From the NCBI RefSeq assembly GCF_000819805.1, contig NZ_CDCE01000027.1, positions 74,598 to 138,597 on the forward strand: 64,000 bases of DNA, written 5' to 3'. The stretch comes from Aeromonas diversa CDC 2478-85 (GTDB taxonomy: Bacteria > Pseudomonadota > Gammaproteobacteria > Enterobacterales > Aeromonadaceae). Shown one piece after another: positions 17,158-27,921 of the stretch (the first letter of the stretch is position 1; each line of letters opens with the position of its first letter). The translations under genes were made by a program, and so were the position numbers. The notes below the pieces were generated by a model. That model saw only the letters and a program-made list of their open reading frames with translations, made no database searches and was not told the DNA's origin.

Positions 17158-20100
17158 TTAACGATCCGTCAGCAGCAGGGCGGCCAGATCGACCCGGTTG
17201 ACCGGCCCCTCCCGTCCACCCGCGTCGTTGTAACTCTCATTAGAGCCCAGATAGCTCATGTTATAGAAGTCGCTGACCCGGACGCTGTAGCGACCGGCCG
17301 GCAGATCGACCGCCAGCGGTGTCGACTCGCGCAGGGGCTTCTTCTCCCCCTCCTTCATGACGTGGGGCATCTGCACCACACCGCTTGCCACCACGGCGCC
17401 ATCCGGGTTCATGACCTCGACCAGCTTGACCCCGTTGGTTACCCCCAGGTTGATGGCGTGATGGCCGTTGAAGTACTCGAGCCGGATCATCCGCTTGCCC
17501 TCGATGGGCAGATCCCCGATCAGCAGCTGCTCACCCGGCGCCCCCCAATCCTTGAGATAGGCGACCTCAATCCCCTCGCCCGTCACCAGGCTGCCATCGT
17601 GGCGTACCCTGGCATCGGTGACCGGGATGCGCTCCTGCACCGCATTCAGGCACAAGGGCTTGGCGTGATGGGAGCGATGGCCACTGGTCCCGTAGACCGC
17701 CTCGGCGCTGTAGCAGGCCCCATCGGTCGCAGGCAGGCTAGCATCCAGCCAGCGCGGCTCGGTCAGGCCGCTGGCCACCCGTTGCCCGTTACGATAGAGG
17801 TTGTAGGTGACGCCGCCGCGATTGGCCCTATCACTGAACTCGACGGCCACCCCGTCACCCCGGCGGGTCACGGCGACCATCTGCGGCTCCCGGGGGGCAA
17901 AGACGCTGGGGTCATCCACCGAGCGGGGATCGACCCCCTCGATCAGAGTCACCGGCTGCTCATCAGCCTGAGCGGCGCCGAACCGGATCTCGATGCGGTT
18001 GCTCCCTTGCAGCTGGCTGGCGTCGATACGATCGCCACTCACCTCGTTGCCGTTGAGGCGGATTCCCGCCACCGGATAGTAACCACCGGCCGCCCCCTGT
18101 GCGGGCAGTTGCAGCACTATGCTGATCGTCTTGCCCCGATAGTTGAGCCCCTCCAGGGTCACGCTGTCACTGCCCCCCATGAGGCGGTGCAGCCTTGTGG
18201 TGACGAAGGGTTTGAGGCGTATGCCTCCCTCTTCCACCCGGTAGCCGAAAATGTCACTCGTCACCATGCCGAGATATCCCCCCACGGACCAGAGTTGGCG
18301 CTGGGAGTTGATCACGGGGCCACTCAGCTCGGGGTGGTCCAGATCCATCAGGGAGGGCTGACCGGATAGCCACTCCAGGTTCTCCATGTTGGATAGGTTG
18401 AGGGCCGCGCCGCGCATCAGGGTGTCCACGTGACGATCGACCGCCGCCACGCTCTTCACCTGCACCGCTGCCTTGAGGGCGTAGGCGGTGACGAAGGGCC
18501 AGATGGAGCGGTTGTGATAGACGGGCACATCGGGTTGCTGCGGGAAGTAGACAGGCGCGCCGAAGGGGCCGAAGGGGTAGCGGCTGACGATCGATCTGGC
18601 CTGCTGCTCATCGGCAATGCCGCTGACGATGGCCAGAGCCTCCCCCAGCATGTCGAAGCGATAGCCCTGGCTGGCGTCGGTCGCACCATAGATGAGGCTG
18701 GCATACATGCCCTGCTCCGGCATCCAGAAGCCACGGTTGATGGCCAGCTTCAGATCCCGGGCCCACCCCTCATAGCGGCTGGCCGCCTCGCTCTCTCCCT
18801 GCTGGTCCGCCAGGCGGGCCGCCAGGCGCAGCGCCCGGTAGTGGTTCACGTTGGTCGAGAGGGCCTTGCTCATGCCGATATGGGCGATGTCACCGGTAAT
18901 CCACCTGGCATAGGTCTGTTCACGCCAGTCCAGGTAGGACTGCTCCCCCGTGTAGAGGCCGTCGGCCGGATCGAAGGCGGCCAGCCGGTCGCTCTCCAGG
19001 GTGGCCTTGAGCCCGCCATAAACCTGGCGGGCGAAGACGAGCCGCTCCGCGTCACTCAGACTGTCGAGCACTGCCTCGGCCCCCATGGCCCAGGTCACCC
19101 GATCCGTGCTGATGGGCCAGCTGCCGCCTGTCCCTGTGTCCTGCACTATCTGCGCCCCCTCAGGGATGCGGGGCGAGAGATCCCCCTGCAAGGATGACCT
19201 GAACGGGGAGAGCTTGAACTGCAGCGAGTTGCGGGCGCGCTGGGGATCCAGGGTGCCGAGCCCCAGATCGGTCGCATAGGAGAGATCCCGGGTCCAGACG
19301 TAGTGCCACTTAGCCCCCGTCTCGAAGCAGTCGCACGGGATGGCACGGCCACCGTTGTAGCTGCCATCCTTCACCTCTGACACGCTGTTGAGGCGCATCT
19401 CGTGGTTAGCCAGGGCAAACAGGGCGTCGAAGGCCAGGCTGCCGGTGCGCACCCTGGGCAGATCGGCCTCCTCCCGGTAGCTGACATAGTTTTCGACAGG
19501 ATCGCGCAACTCCTGGGTGGTGGACTGGGCGTATTCGCGCAGCGCGGCATCGCGCTTAAGCACCGAGAAGGTCACCTCCTCCTTCACCCCGGTTTGATAG
19601 GTCTCGAAGGGGAGCTTCTCGACCGCCTCATGCCCCTGGTGCGGGTTGACCAGGGTCAGATCCTCGCTACTCGCCGCGGTCACGGTCAGGCGGGGGGCAT
19701 CGGTCCGGCTCGCATCCAGCTCGAATCGGTAGAACCCCTCCTGAGCCAGCGTGAGACTGAACGGGGTACAGGCGCCATCACAGCGCGCCAGCGGCAGGCT
19801 CTCGCTGGGTTTGGCCTGCGCACCCTGGCTCGACAGGCCAAGCTCACCGCCGGCCGAGCCTATCTCCAACTTGTGGTCACCGGCCGCCAGACGGGCCACG
19901 GTGACGTAGCGCCCGTCTCCCAGATAGGTGAGGGAGAGAACCGGCTCGCGGCTCCCCTCGATGCCGAGCAGATAGAGGGTCTCGGGGTACACAGGATCAT
20001 CCCGCTCCATGGTGAAGGTGATGCCGGGGGCCGCCAGGTCGGCGCGATTCACCTCGACCCTGATGTCGAACAGCCCCTTGCGCTCCACCACCAGCCGGTT

Positions 20101-20463
20101 GTTTTGTCCCCCGTCCAGATAGTACATAGGATAGGCATGACCCGGTTGAATGGCGGTCTCTTTCTGGGTGTCGGCGGCAAAGTCCGGATAGGTACCCCAC
20201 TCGGGGCCAGCGACCTTGAAGGGGGGCATGCCGCTGTTCAGGCGCAGGTTATCCAGGTGATAGGCGCCGTCGCGATAGACAAACTTGAACTTGTTATCGC
20301 GATTCCAGCCACTGAACTCCCCGACCATGTAGAGATCGAACGACCAGGGGGGCGTCTTTGCCTCGGGGTTGGCTGGCGTCGATGAGTCGTTTTGGTTGCA
20401 GGCGCTGAGCAGCAGGCCGCTGCTGCAGAGGGCAACGGCCATGGCGACAGGATGGAGCTTCAT
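17158..20463 (-). CDS. Large lipoprotein with six-hairpin glycosidase-like domain
   Basis: 1101 aa. Lipobox LLLSAC puts the lipidated Cys at about residue 22, so it is anchored in a membrane facing the periplasm or surface. A carbohydrate-binding-like beta domain (about 40-130; FDLYMVGEFSGWNRDNKFKF resembles CBM48/pullulanase N-domains) is followed by an Asn/Asp-rich linker region. An alpha/alpha toroid (about 340-790) contains YVWTRDLSYATDLGLG, STDRVTWAMGAEAV and VYHNRSIWPFVTAYALKAA, as in glucan-active six-hairpin hydrolases. A fibronectin-like region and a C-terminal beta domain complete it. The exact GH family and substrate are not clear; the Glu/Asp-rich toroid suggests an alpha-glucan or other polysaccharide. 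It is divergent from a LysR gene that may control it. Confidence 0.8.
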   Translation of the reverse strand: MKLHPVAMAVALCSSGLLLSACNQNDSSTPANPEAKTPPWSFDLYMVGEFSGWNRDNKFKFVYRDGAYHLDNLRLNSGMPPFKVAGPEWGTYPDFAADTQKETAIQPGHAYPMYYLDGGQNNRLVVERKGLFDIRVEVNRADLAAPGITFTMERDDPVYPETLYLLGIEGSREPVLSLTYLGDGRYVTVARLAAGDHKLEIGSAGGELGLSSQGAQAKPSESLPLARCDGACTPFSLTLAQEGFYRFELDASRTDAPRLTVTAASSEDLTLVNPHQGHEAVEKLPFETYQTGVKEEVTFSVLKRDAALREYAQSTTQELRDPVENYVSYREEADLPRVRTGSLAFDALFALANHEMRLNSVSEVKDGSYNGGRAIPCDCFETGAKWHYVWTRDLSYATDLGLGTLDPQRARNSLQFKLSPFRSSLQGDLSPRIPEGAQIVQDTGTGGSWPISTDRVTWAMGAEAVLDSLSDAERLVFARQVYGGLKATLESDRLAAFDPADGLYTGEQSYLDWREQTYARWITGDIAHIGMSKALSTNVNHYRALRLAARLADQQGESEAASRYEGWARDLKLAINRGFWMPEQGMYASLIYGATDASQGYRFDMLGEALAIVSGIADEQQARSIVSRYPFGPFGAPVYFPQQPDVPVYHNRSIWPFVTAYALKAAVQVKSVAAVDRHVDTLMRGAALNLSNMENLEWLSGQPSLMDLDHPELSGPVINSQRQLWSVGGYLGMVTSDIFGYRVEEGGIRLKPFVTTRLHRLMGGSDSVTLEGLNYRGKTISIVLQLPAQGAAGGYYPVAGIRLNGNEVSGDRIDASQLQGSNRIEIRFGAAQADEQPVTLIEGVDPRSVDDPSVFAPREPQMVAVTRRGDGVAVEFSDRANRGGVTYNLYRNGQRVASGLTEPRWLDASLPATDGACYSAEAVYGTSGHRSHHAKPLCLNAVQERIPVTDARVRHDGSLVTGEGIEVAYLKDWGAPGEQLLIGDLPIEGKRMIRLEYFNGHHAINLGVTNGVKLVEVMNPDGAVVASGVVQMPHVMKEGEKKPLRESTPLAVDLPAGRYSVRVSDFYNMSYLGSNESYNDAGGREGPVNRVDLAALLLTDR

Positions 20464-20562
20464 GATTTTCCCTTTATTTTTTATGAGTAACGGTGTGCCG
20501 CGCCATTTTAGGGAAGAGGATCATGGGGTTAGAAATAGACCCCAACCGCAGTACCGATAGGG

Positions 20563-20640
20563 GTTATCTATAACGCATCCGAAAAGCGTGATCGGGGCGC
20601 CATTGCCGGGGCCGAACCGGCTATTTCGATTCTCCGAAAT
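20563..20640. promoter_or_regulatory. Two dyads in the lipoprotein-LysR intergenic region
   Basis: GTTAT-CT-ATAAC (20563-20574) and ATTTCG-ATTCTC-CGAAAT (20623-20640) are perfect inverted repeats in the 274-bp divergent spacer. The second has the T-N11-A style geometry common for LysR-type operators. No clear -10/-35 pair was found for either gene. Confidence 0.45.
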
Positions 20641-20737
20641 TGTGATCGTGACAGGGCTCCCTCTGTCGCCTCCCGCGCCTTGCCACCCGACCAAACGGGG
20701 GCTAAGGTGACCTGCCTTTACCAACCCGCCCCACATC

Positions 20738-21646
20738 GTGAATCGACAGCTACAACAGTTCATTCAGGTCGCCACCTGCCGTAACCTGAGCCAGGCAGCC
20801 CGCCGGCTTGGGGTCACCCAACCGACCCTCACTCACAACATGCGGCGCCTCGAGGCGTCACTCGGGGTCACTCTCTATCAACGTAGCAGCACCGGCATCA
20901 CCCTGACCGAGGCGGGTCGCTGCCTGCTGGAGCAGGCCAAAGAGATAGAGGCGCTCTATCAGCAAACCCACCAACGCCTGCAGCGCATCCGGGATCGCCA
21001 ACAACGCGCCTTGCGTATCGGCACCGGCCACGCCTGGTGGCACGCCCTGCTGCTGCCGGTCGTCAGCCGTTACTGTGAATGCCACCCAGCGTCGTCCCTC
21101 AACATTCAGGTGGGTAATCATCTGCGTCTGCTCGATCTGCTTGAACATCACGAGATAGACCTCTTCATCGGTCATGAGATCCATGGGCTGGCCGAGCAGA
21201 GCCAACTCCATTTCGAGCCTCTGCTGCTGGCCGAAGACGCGCTCTTCGTCCGACGAGACCACCCGCTGGCCAACAGCGTCAGTAACAGAGAGGATCTCGG
21301 CCGCTACCCGACCCTGCTGGTCACGCCCGATGAAAACCGCTTCATCCGGCTGGTGCACGACCTCACCACCAAGCAGGCAGAGAAACAGCGCATGGGGATC
21401 GACGACAAATTCATCCATACCACCAACTCCATGATGGTGGCCATCGACCTGCTGCTGGCGAGCAACATGATCATGCCCTTCCCGCGTCAGATGGGGGAAT
21501 ACCTGGCACCGCAGGGTCTGGTGCCCTTGAAGATGAGTGAGGAGTACAACAGGGGAATCGTCGGGGTTTATCACCGACTGGGGGAAGATATGGAGCGCAC
21601 GACCGTGGTCCGGCTGCTGCAACAGGAGGCCGCTCGCCACCGCTAG
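20738..21646 (+). CDS. LysR-family transcriptional regulator
   Basis: 302 aa, apparently starting at GTG 20738: the translation NRQLQQFIQVATCRNLSQAA is the usual LysR beginning, and no ATG with a better site lies upstream. The helix-turn-helix is LSQAARRLGVTQPTLTHNM (about residues 17-36), followed by a full effector domain (about 90-295). It probably regulates the divergent glycosidase lipoprotein; the inducer is unknown. A Shine-Dalgarno sequence is not obvious, so translation may be weak, as is common for regulators. Confidence 0.85.
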   Translation: MNRQLQQFIQVATCRNLSQAARRLGVTQPTLTHNMRRLEASLGVTLYQRSSTGITLTEAGRCLLEQAKEIEALYQQTHQRLQRIRDRQQRALRIGTGHAWWHALLLPVVSRYCECHPASSLNIQVGNHLRLLDLLEHHEIDLFIGHEIHGLAEQSQLHFEPLLLAEDALFVRRDHPLANSVSNREDLGRYPTLLVTPDENRFIRLVHDLTTKQAEKQRMGIDDKFIHTTNSMMVAIDLLLASNMIMPFPRQMGEYLAPQGLVPLKMSEEYNRGIVGVYHRLGEDMERTTVVRLLQQEAARHR

Positions 21647-21661
21647 GTGGCCTCAAATGCA

Positions 21662-21688
21662 AAAAGGCCGCTCATTGAGCGGCCTTTT
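21662..21688. terminator. Bidirectional terminator of LysR gene and tRNA-Pro
   Basis: AAAAGGCCGCTCA / TGAGCGGCCTTTT hairpin. It lies 15 bases after the LysR stop and six bases beyond the tRNA 3' end on the minus strand, where five T follow. Confidence 0.9.
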
Positions 21689-21694
21689 CAAATG

Positions 21695-21771
<77 letters not shown>

Positions 21772-21787
21772 ATGTCGACGGGGCGTG

Positions 21788-21816
21788 AATTTACCTAAAC
21801 CCCTTCCCCATGACAA
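21788..21816 (-). promoter_or_regulatory. Promoter of tRNA-Pro with GC-rich discriminator
   Basis: Minus strand TTGTCA (21811-21816), a 17-bp spacer, TAAATT (21788-21793), then CACGCCCC between -10 and the start. A GC-rich discriminator is typical of stringently controlled stable-RNA promoters. Confidence 0.7.
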
Positions 21817-21882
21817 GGTTTTTTTCACTTTTTTTTGGAAAAAACGCGTGTCTGTTCACCCAATCACCGAGATGCCGGTTTT

Positions 21883-22581
21883 TTAGGCAGAAATGTCCTC
21901 AGGCCCGAGCAGACGATGTCGCCAGTTGGCCGGCGTGCCTCGCTCCAGCCAGTCGCTGGCATGCTTGCGCCAATTTGGCGACAGGGTGGAAAGCTCGGCC
22001 AGCAGGCGCAGGTCCTGCTCCACCCTCGGCTGGTTGTAGAGGATGTCGGCGCAGCGCTTCACGCTTAAGGTCGAGCCGCGATCGACCAGGGTCAGCTCGG
22101 CATCCGGCGCCACCCACCCCTCTTCCAGCACCCGCAGCAACCAGCCGCAGCGGCCGCTCAGTTGCATCGTCAGAGAGAAGTTGGGGTAACCGAAACGCAG
22201 GTTGAGCTTGAAGCAGGGAGAACGTGGCTGGCTCACCTGCACCAGGGCCTCGCCGAGGCGAAACAGATCACCGACATGCACCTGCTCCTCGGTCAATCCC
22301 AGGGTAGAGAGGTTCTCACCGAAGGCGCCGGGCAACCAGGGAGTGGCGGGATCGGGTAACCCCAGGCTCTGCTGCCAGCTGTGCCAGAAGAGATAGTGAT
22401 CGGCCGGGTAGTGGTGCAGCGCCCGTTCCACCCCGCCATGGTGGCGAGTATCGGCCTGCTGGTCGCCCTGTAATCCGGTTGAACCGCACCAGAGCGGTGC
22501 CGTCGCCGGCTGCTTGGCGATGGCGGAAGCGACCTGGGGGGACAGTGCAGCCTGGCTGCCGGTAAAGAGGGAAATCCGCAT
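21883..22581 (-). CDS. MOSC domain protein, YiiM-like
   Basis: 232 aa from ATG 22581, which has AGGAGG six bases upstream; the ATG two codons earlier abuts that site. MOSC fold with [41 protein letters not shown] and the conserved cysteine in [12 protein letters not shown], the likely molybdenum-cofactor sulfur ligand, followed by a C-terminal three-helix domain (about 165-232). E. coli YiiM (about 224 aa) reduces N-hydroxylated bases such as 6-N-hydroxylaminopurine. The gene is 40 bp downstream of potI and may be read through from the polyamine operon. Confidence 0.88.
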   Translation of the reverse strand: MRISLFTGSQAALSPQVASAIAKQPATAPLWCGSTGLQGDQQADTRHHGGVERALHHYPADHYLFWHSWQQSLGLPDPATPWLPGAFGENLSTLGLTEEQVHVGDLFRLGEALVQVSQPRSPCFKLNLRFGYPNFSLTMQLSGRCGWLLRVLEEGWVAPDAELTLVDRGSTLSVKRCADILYNQPRVEQDLRLLAELSTLSPNWRKHASDWLERGTPANWRHRLLGPEDISA

Positions 22582-22621
22582 TCTCATCCTCCTGATTGAC
22601 GAGAGAATGCGGATTTTATCA

Positions 22622-23473
22622 TCAATGGCTGTCGAGCACCGATTGCATCTGCTGCATGTGGGCGATCTCCGCCTTGCGGCGCTTCTCTGCCCTGGCCATG
22701 AAGTACCAGCTGAAGAAGGTAAACAGGGACACAGAGAGCAGGATCAGGCTGGCGATGGCGTTGATCTCCGGCTTGACGCCGAGACGTACGGCGGAGAAGA
22801 CCTCCATCGGCAAGGTGGTCGAGCCAGGGCCCGCCACGAAGCTGGCCAGCACCAGATCGTCCAGCGACAGGGCGAACGACATCATGCCGCCGGCCGCCAG
22901 CGAGGGGGCGATCATCGGGATGGTGATGAGAAAGAACACCTTCCACGGACGGGCCCCCAGATCCATGGCCGCCTCCTCGATGGAGAGATCCAGCTCACGC
23001 AGGCGCGCCGACACCACTATGGCCACGTAGGCCGAACAGAAGGTGGTGTGGGCTATCCAGATGGTCAGCATGCCCCGCTCCGCCGGCCAGCCCACCAGCT
23101 GGGCCATGGCCACGAACAGCAGCAGCAGGGAGAGACCGGTGATCACCTCGGGCATCACCAGGGGCGCGGTCACCATGCCACCGAACAGGGTTCGGCCACG
23201 GAAGCGGGGCACCCGGGTCAACACGAAGGCCGCCAGGGTACCGAGCGCCACCGCGGCAATCGCCGTGTAGCAGGCGATCTCCAGCGAACGCAGCACAGAG
23301 TTGATGAGCTGGGTGTTCTTCAGCAGCCCGAAGTACCACTTGAGCGACCAGCCCCCCCACACAGTCACCAGCTTGGAGGCGTTAAAGGAGTAGATCACCA
23401 TGATGACCATGGGCAGGTAGATGAAGGCCAGGCCGGCCCACAGCATGATGCGGGAGAAGTTGTGCTGTTTCAT
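22622..23473 (-). CDS. potI: Polyamine ABC transporter permease PotI/SpuH
   Basis: Inner-membrane subunit of the putrescine/spermidine importer. 283 aa (E. coli PotI 281), six predicted helices, with the permease-ATPase contact loop EEAAMDLGARPWKVFFLITI near residues 165-185. The start overlaps the potH stop by four bases (ATGA). It is the last transport gene of the operon. Confidence 0.95.
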   Translation of the reverse strand: MKQHNFSRIMLWAGLAFIYLPMVIMVIYSFNASKLVTVWGGWSLKWYFGLLKNTQLINSVLRSLEIACYTAIAAVALGTLAAFVLTRVPRFRGRTLFGGMVTAPLVMPEVITGLSLLLLFVAMAQLVGWPAERGMLTIWIAHTTFCSAYVAIVVSARLRELDLSIEEAAMDLGARPWKVFFLITIPMIAPSLAAGGMMSFALSLDDLVLASFVAGPGSTTLPMEVFSAVRLGVKPEINAIASLILLSVSLFTFFSWYFMARAEKRRKAEIAHMQQMQSVLDSH

Positions 23474-24366
23474 ACCTTGCCCTCGAGTTCCTTGGCCTGG
23501 TTACGGTTGAACAGGATGATGGGGATGATCAGGATAGCCAGCATCACCACCGCCAGGGCCGAGGCCACCGGCCAGTCACGGTTGTTGAAGAACTCCTGCC
23601 ACAGCACCTTGCCGATCATCAGGGTCTCGGGGCCACCGAGCAGCTCCGGAATGACGAACTCCCCCACCACAGGGATGAACACCAGCATGCAGCCGGCGAT
23701 GATGCCGTTCTTGGAGAGGGGCACAGTGATCTGCCAGAAACGGGTCAGGTTGCGCGCCCCCAGATCCGAGGCGGCCTCGAGCAGGCTGTCGTCGTGTTTG
23801 GCCAGGTTGGCATAGAGCGGTAGCACCATGAACGGCAAGTAGGAGTAGACGATGCCGATATAGACAGCCACGTTGGTGTTGAGGATCTGCAGCGGCTGGT
23901 CGATGAGACCTATCCCCATCAAGACGCTGTTGAGCAGGCCGTTGTTACTGAGGATGCCCATCCAGGCGTAGACCCGGATCAGGATGGCGGTCCAGGTGGG
24001 CATCATGATGAGCAGCAGGTAGACGGTCTGCATGTGCTTCTCGGCCCGCGAGATGGCATAGGCCATGGGGTAGCCGATCAGCAGGCAGAGCAGGGTGCTG
24101 ATGGCCGCCATCTTGAGCGAGCCCAGATAGGCCGACAGATAGAGTTCATCCTCGTCGAGCAACAGGTAGTTGCCGAGGTTGAGCAATATGGTGAGTTGAT
24201 TGTCGGCCCAGGTCATCACGTCGGTGTAGGGCGGGATCGCCACATCCGCCTCGGCGAAGCTGATCTTCAGCACCATGATGAAGGGGAGCAGGAAGAACAG
24301 GAACAGCCAGATGAAAGGCACACCGATGACCAACCGGCGCCCGATGGCAAGATTCATCGTCTTCAT
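23470..24366 (-). CDS. potH: Polyamine ABC transporter permease PotH/SpuG
   Basis: 298 aa, six-helix permease partner of PotI. The EAA loop is LEAASDLGARNLTRFWQITV (about residues 195-215), and the N-terminal helix carries the GVPFIWLFLFFLLPFIMVLK segment usual for PotB/PotH. Its ATG overlaps the potG TGA (ATGA) and its own stop overlaps potI, so the three membrane-complex genes are translationally coupled. Confidence 0.95.
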   Translation of the reverse strand: MKTMNLAIGRRLVIGVPFIWLFLFFLLPFIMVLKISFAEADVAIPPYTDVMTWADNQLTILLNLGNYLLLDEDELYLSAYLGSLKMAAISTLLCLLIGYPMAYAISRAEKHMQTVYLLLIMMPTWTAILIRVYAWMGILSNNGLLNSVLMGIGLIDQPLQILNTNVAVYIGIVYSYLPFMVLPLYANLAKHDDSLLEAASDLGARNLTRFWQITVPLSKNGIIAGCMLVFIPVVGEFVIPELLGGPETLMIGKVLWQEFFNNRDWPVASALAVVMLAILIIPIILFNRNQAKELEGKV

Positions 24367-25517
24367 GATTGCAGCACCACGCCGCTGTCATCTTCCCAGT
24401 AGAGGAACACCTGATCGTCCCAGGTGGGCCGCTTGCCGTGGCGCTCGGCATTGGCGATGAAGGCCTGAACCACCATGCCCGAAGGCAACTCGATGAAGTA
24501 GACGGAGTGACCACCCAGGTAGGCGATGTCATACACCTTGCCCCAGGTGCCGTTGTGATTCGGGTGTTCCAGATCGTCCGGCTTCTGGATACTCATCAGC
24601 AGCTTCTCGGGGCGCAGGGCATAGGTGACGCGCTTGTCTTCGGCCCGGGTGCTGATGCCGTGGCCCACCATGATGGGCAAATCCAGATGGGGACAGGCGA
24701 TCACCGCGTGGTCCAGCTCATCTTCCACCAGCACGCCGTCAAACAGGTTAACGTTGCCGATAAATTCGCACACCAGGCGGCTGGCCGGGGTCTCATAGAT
24801 GTCCATCGGGCTGCCGATCTGCTCAATGCAACCCAGGTGCATGATGGCGATGCGCTCGGCCATGGTCATGGCCTCTTCCTGATCGTGGGTCACCATGACG
24901 CAGGTCACGCCGACCCGCTCGATGATCTCGACCAGCTCGAGCTGCATCTGGGAGCGCAGCTTCTTGTCGAGCGCCCCCATGGGCTCGTCGAGCAGCAGCA
25001 GCTTGGGACGCTTGGCCAGAGAACGGGCCAGGGCCACCCGCTGACGCTGGCCGCCGGAGAGCTGGTGCGGCTTGCGCTTGGCATACTGGGTCATCTGTAC
25101 CAGTTTGAGCATCTCCTCGACCCTGGCATCGACCTCCGCCCTGGGCAGACCATCCTGCTTGAGGCCAAAGGCGATGTTCTGGGCCACCGTCATGTGCGGG
25201 AAGAGGGCGTAAGACTGGAACATCATGTTGATGGGGCGCTCATAGGGGGGCATATCGGTGATGTCCACCCCGTCGAGGAAGATGCGCCCTTCGGTCGGGC
25301 GCTCAAACCCGGCCAGCATCCGCAGCAGGGTCGATTTACCCGAGCCCGAACCACCGAGCAGGGCGAAGATCTCGCCCTTGTTGATGTTGAGGGAGACGTT
25401 GTCGACCGCCAGGGTCTCGTCAAACTGTTTACTCACCCTGTCAATCTTGACCAGCACCTCTTTCGGCTGCTGGCTCCCTTCTAGGGCTTTCTTGTAGGCA
25501 CTGGAGGCTATTGCCAT
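24363..25517 (-). CDS. potG: Polyamine ABC transporter ATPase PotG/SpuF
   Basis: Cytoplasmic ATP-binding subunit. ATG 25517 (384 aa; GGGAG seven bases upstream) is preferred over an upstream TTG. Walker A GGSGSGKST (about residue 55), signature LSGGQRQRVALAR (about 152), Walker B LLLLDEP, H-loop VMVTHDQEEA, and a C-terminal TOBE-type regulatory domain (about 250-384). E. coli PotG is 377 aa. Confidence 0.95.
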   Translation of the reverse strand: MAIASSAYKKALEGSQQPKEVLVKIDRVSKQFDETLAVDNVSLNINKGEIFALLGGSGSGKSTLLRMLAGFERPTEGRIFLDGVDITDMPPYERPINMMFQSYALFPHMTVAQNIAFGLKQDGLPRAEVDARVEEMLKLVQMTQYAKRKPHQLSGGQRQRVALARSLAKRPKLLLLDEPMGALDKKLRSQMQLELVEIIERVGVTCVMVTHDQEEAMTMAERIAIMHLGCIEQIGSPMDIYETPASRLVCEFIGNVNLFDGVLVEDELDHAVIACPHLDLPIMVGHGISTRAEDKRVTYALRPEKLLMSIQKPDDLEHPNHNGTWGKVYDIAYLGGHSVYFIELPSGMVVQAFIANAERHGKRPTWDDQVFLYWEDDSGVVLQS

Positions 25518-25578
25518 CACCAAACTCCCAAACAATGCACACTGCCCCTCACGGCCGTGTCCTGGCTACTGAGACAAA

Positions 25579-25603
25579 GAGGCAGGCCTGCCGGCCTTGC
25601 CTC
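25579..25603 (-). other. Intercistronic hairpin after the second polyamine-binding protein
   Basis: GAGGCAGGCC...GGCCTTGCCTC, a 10-bp stem with one bulge and a TGCC loop, 7 bases after the stop at 25611 and followed on the minus strand by TTTG. Could protect the upstream mRNA from 3' exonucleases or cause partial termination before potG. Confidence 0.55.
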
Positions 25604-25610
25604 ACTTTCG

Positions 25611-26777
<1,167 letters not shown>

Positions 26778-27878
26778 TTACTTACCGGACTTGATCTTGG
26801 TCCAGCTGCGGGTCATGGCCCGCTGCACCTTGGCCGGGAGATCCGGGAAGGTGTAGATCTTCTTGAGGGTGTCCGCAGTCGGGTAGATACCCGGATCGGT
26901 ACGGATCGCCTCATCCACCAGCGGAGTGGCGGCCTTGTTGCCGTTGGGGAACTGCACGGCGTTGGTGATCTCGGCAATGATCTCCGGCTTCATCAGGAAG
27001 TTGAGGAAGGCGTGGGCCTCCTCCACATTCTTGGCATCGGCCGGTACGGCCAGCATGTCAAAGAAGCTGCCCGCCCCCTCTTTGGGAATGGTGTAAACGA
27101 TATTCACCCCATTCTTCGCCTCGACGGCACGGGACTTGGACTGCTGCAGATCGCCGGAGTAGCCCACGGCCACACAGAGGTTGCCGTTCGCCAGGTCGCC
27201 GATGTACTTGGACGAATGGAAGTAGGCGGTATAGGGGCGAATGGAGAGGAACAGCGCCTCGGCCTTCTTCAGGTCCGCAGCCTTCTCGGAGTTGCTGGGC
27301 AGGCCCTGATAGTGCATGGCTGCCGGCAGCATCTCGGTCGGGGAATCCAGGAAGGAGACACCGCACTCCTTGAGCTTGGTCATGTTTTCCGGCTTGAACA
27401 CCAGATCCCAGGAATCGACCGGCGCCTTGTCACCCAGCACGGCCTTCACCTTGTCCACGTTGTAGGCGTAGCCGATGGTGCCCCACATGTAAGGCAGGGA
27501 GTAGAGGTTGCCCGGATCGCTCGGCTCCAGTGCCTTGAGCAGATCGGTATCCAGGTTCTTCCAGTTGGGTAGCTTGGACTTGTCCAGCTTCTGGAAGACG
27601 CCAGCCTTGATCTGCTTGGCCAGGAAGGGGTTGGAGGGGACGACCACGTCATAGCCCGACTTGCCCGCCAGCAACTTGGCTTCCAGCACCTCGTTGCTAT
27701 CGAACACGTCGTACACCACCTTGATGCCCGTCTCTTTTTCGAACTTGGCGATGGTGTCCGGGGCGATATAGTCAGACCAGTTGTAGACATGCAGCACCTT
27801 GTCTGCGGCGACCGCATTGGTGGCCAGCATGGCGGACACCACACAGGCGGCGAGCACACCCTTCTTAAAAGACATCAT
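26778..27878 (-). CDS. potF: Periplasmic polyamine-binding protein, PotF family (SpuD position)
   Basis: 366 aa from ATG 27878 (AAGGAG six bases upstream; the next codon is also ATG). Signal peptide [19 protein letters not shown], then the same motif series as its neighbour ([51 protein letters not shown]). By operon position it matches SpuD, putrescine-preferring in Pseudomonas. The two proteins share most of their length, so they are tandem duplicates that have diverged. Confidence 0.94.
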   Translation of the reverse strand: MMSFKKGVLAACVVSAMLATNAVAADKVLHVYNWSDYIAPDTIAKFEKETGIKVVYDVFDSNEVLEAKLLAGKSGYDVVVPSNPFLAKQIKAGVFQKLDKSKLPNWKNLDTDLLKALEPSDPGNLYSLPYMWGTIGYAYNVDKVKAVLGDKAPVDSWDLVFKPENMTKLKECGVSFLDSPTEMLPAAMHYQGLPSNSEKAADLKKAEALFLSIRPYTAYFHSSKYIGDLANGNLCVAVGYSGDLQQSKSRAVEAKNGVNIVYTIPKEGAGSFFDMLAVPADAKNVEEAHAFLNFLMKPEIIAEITNAVQFPNGNKAATPLVDEAIRTDPGIYPTADTLKKIYTFPDLPAKVQRAMTRSWTKIKSGK

Positions 27879-27921
27879 CCTTGTCTCCTTCAAGTTTGCA
27901 TACGTCAACCGGGCAACAGAC

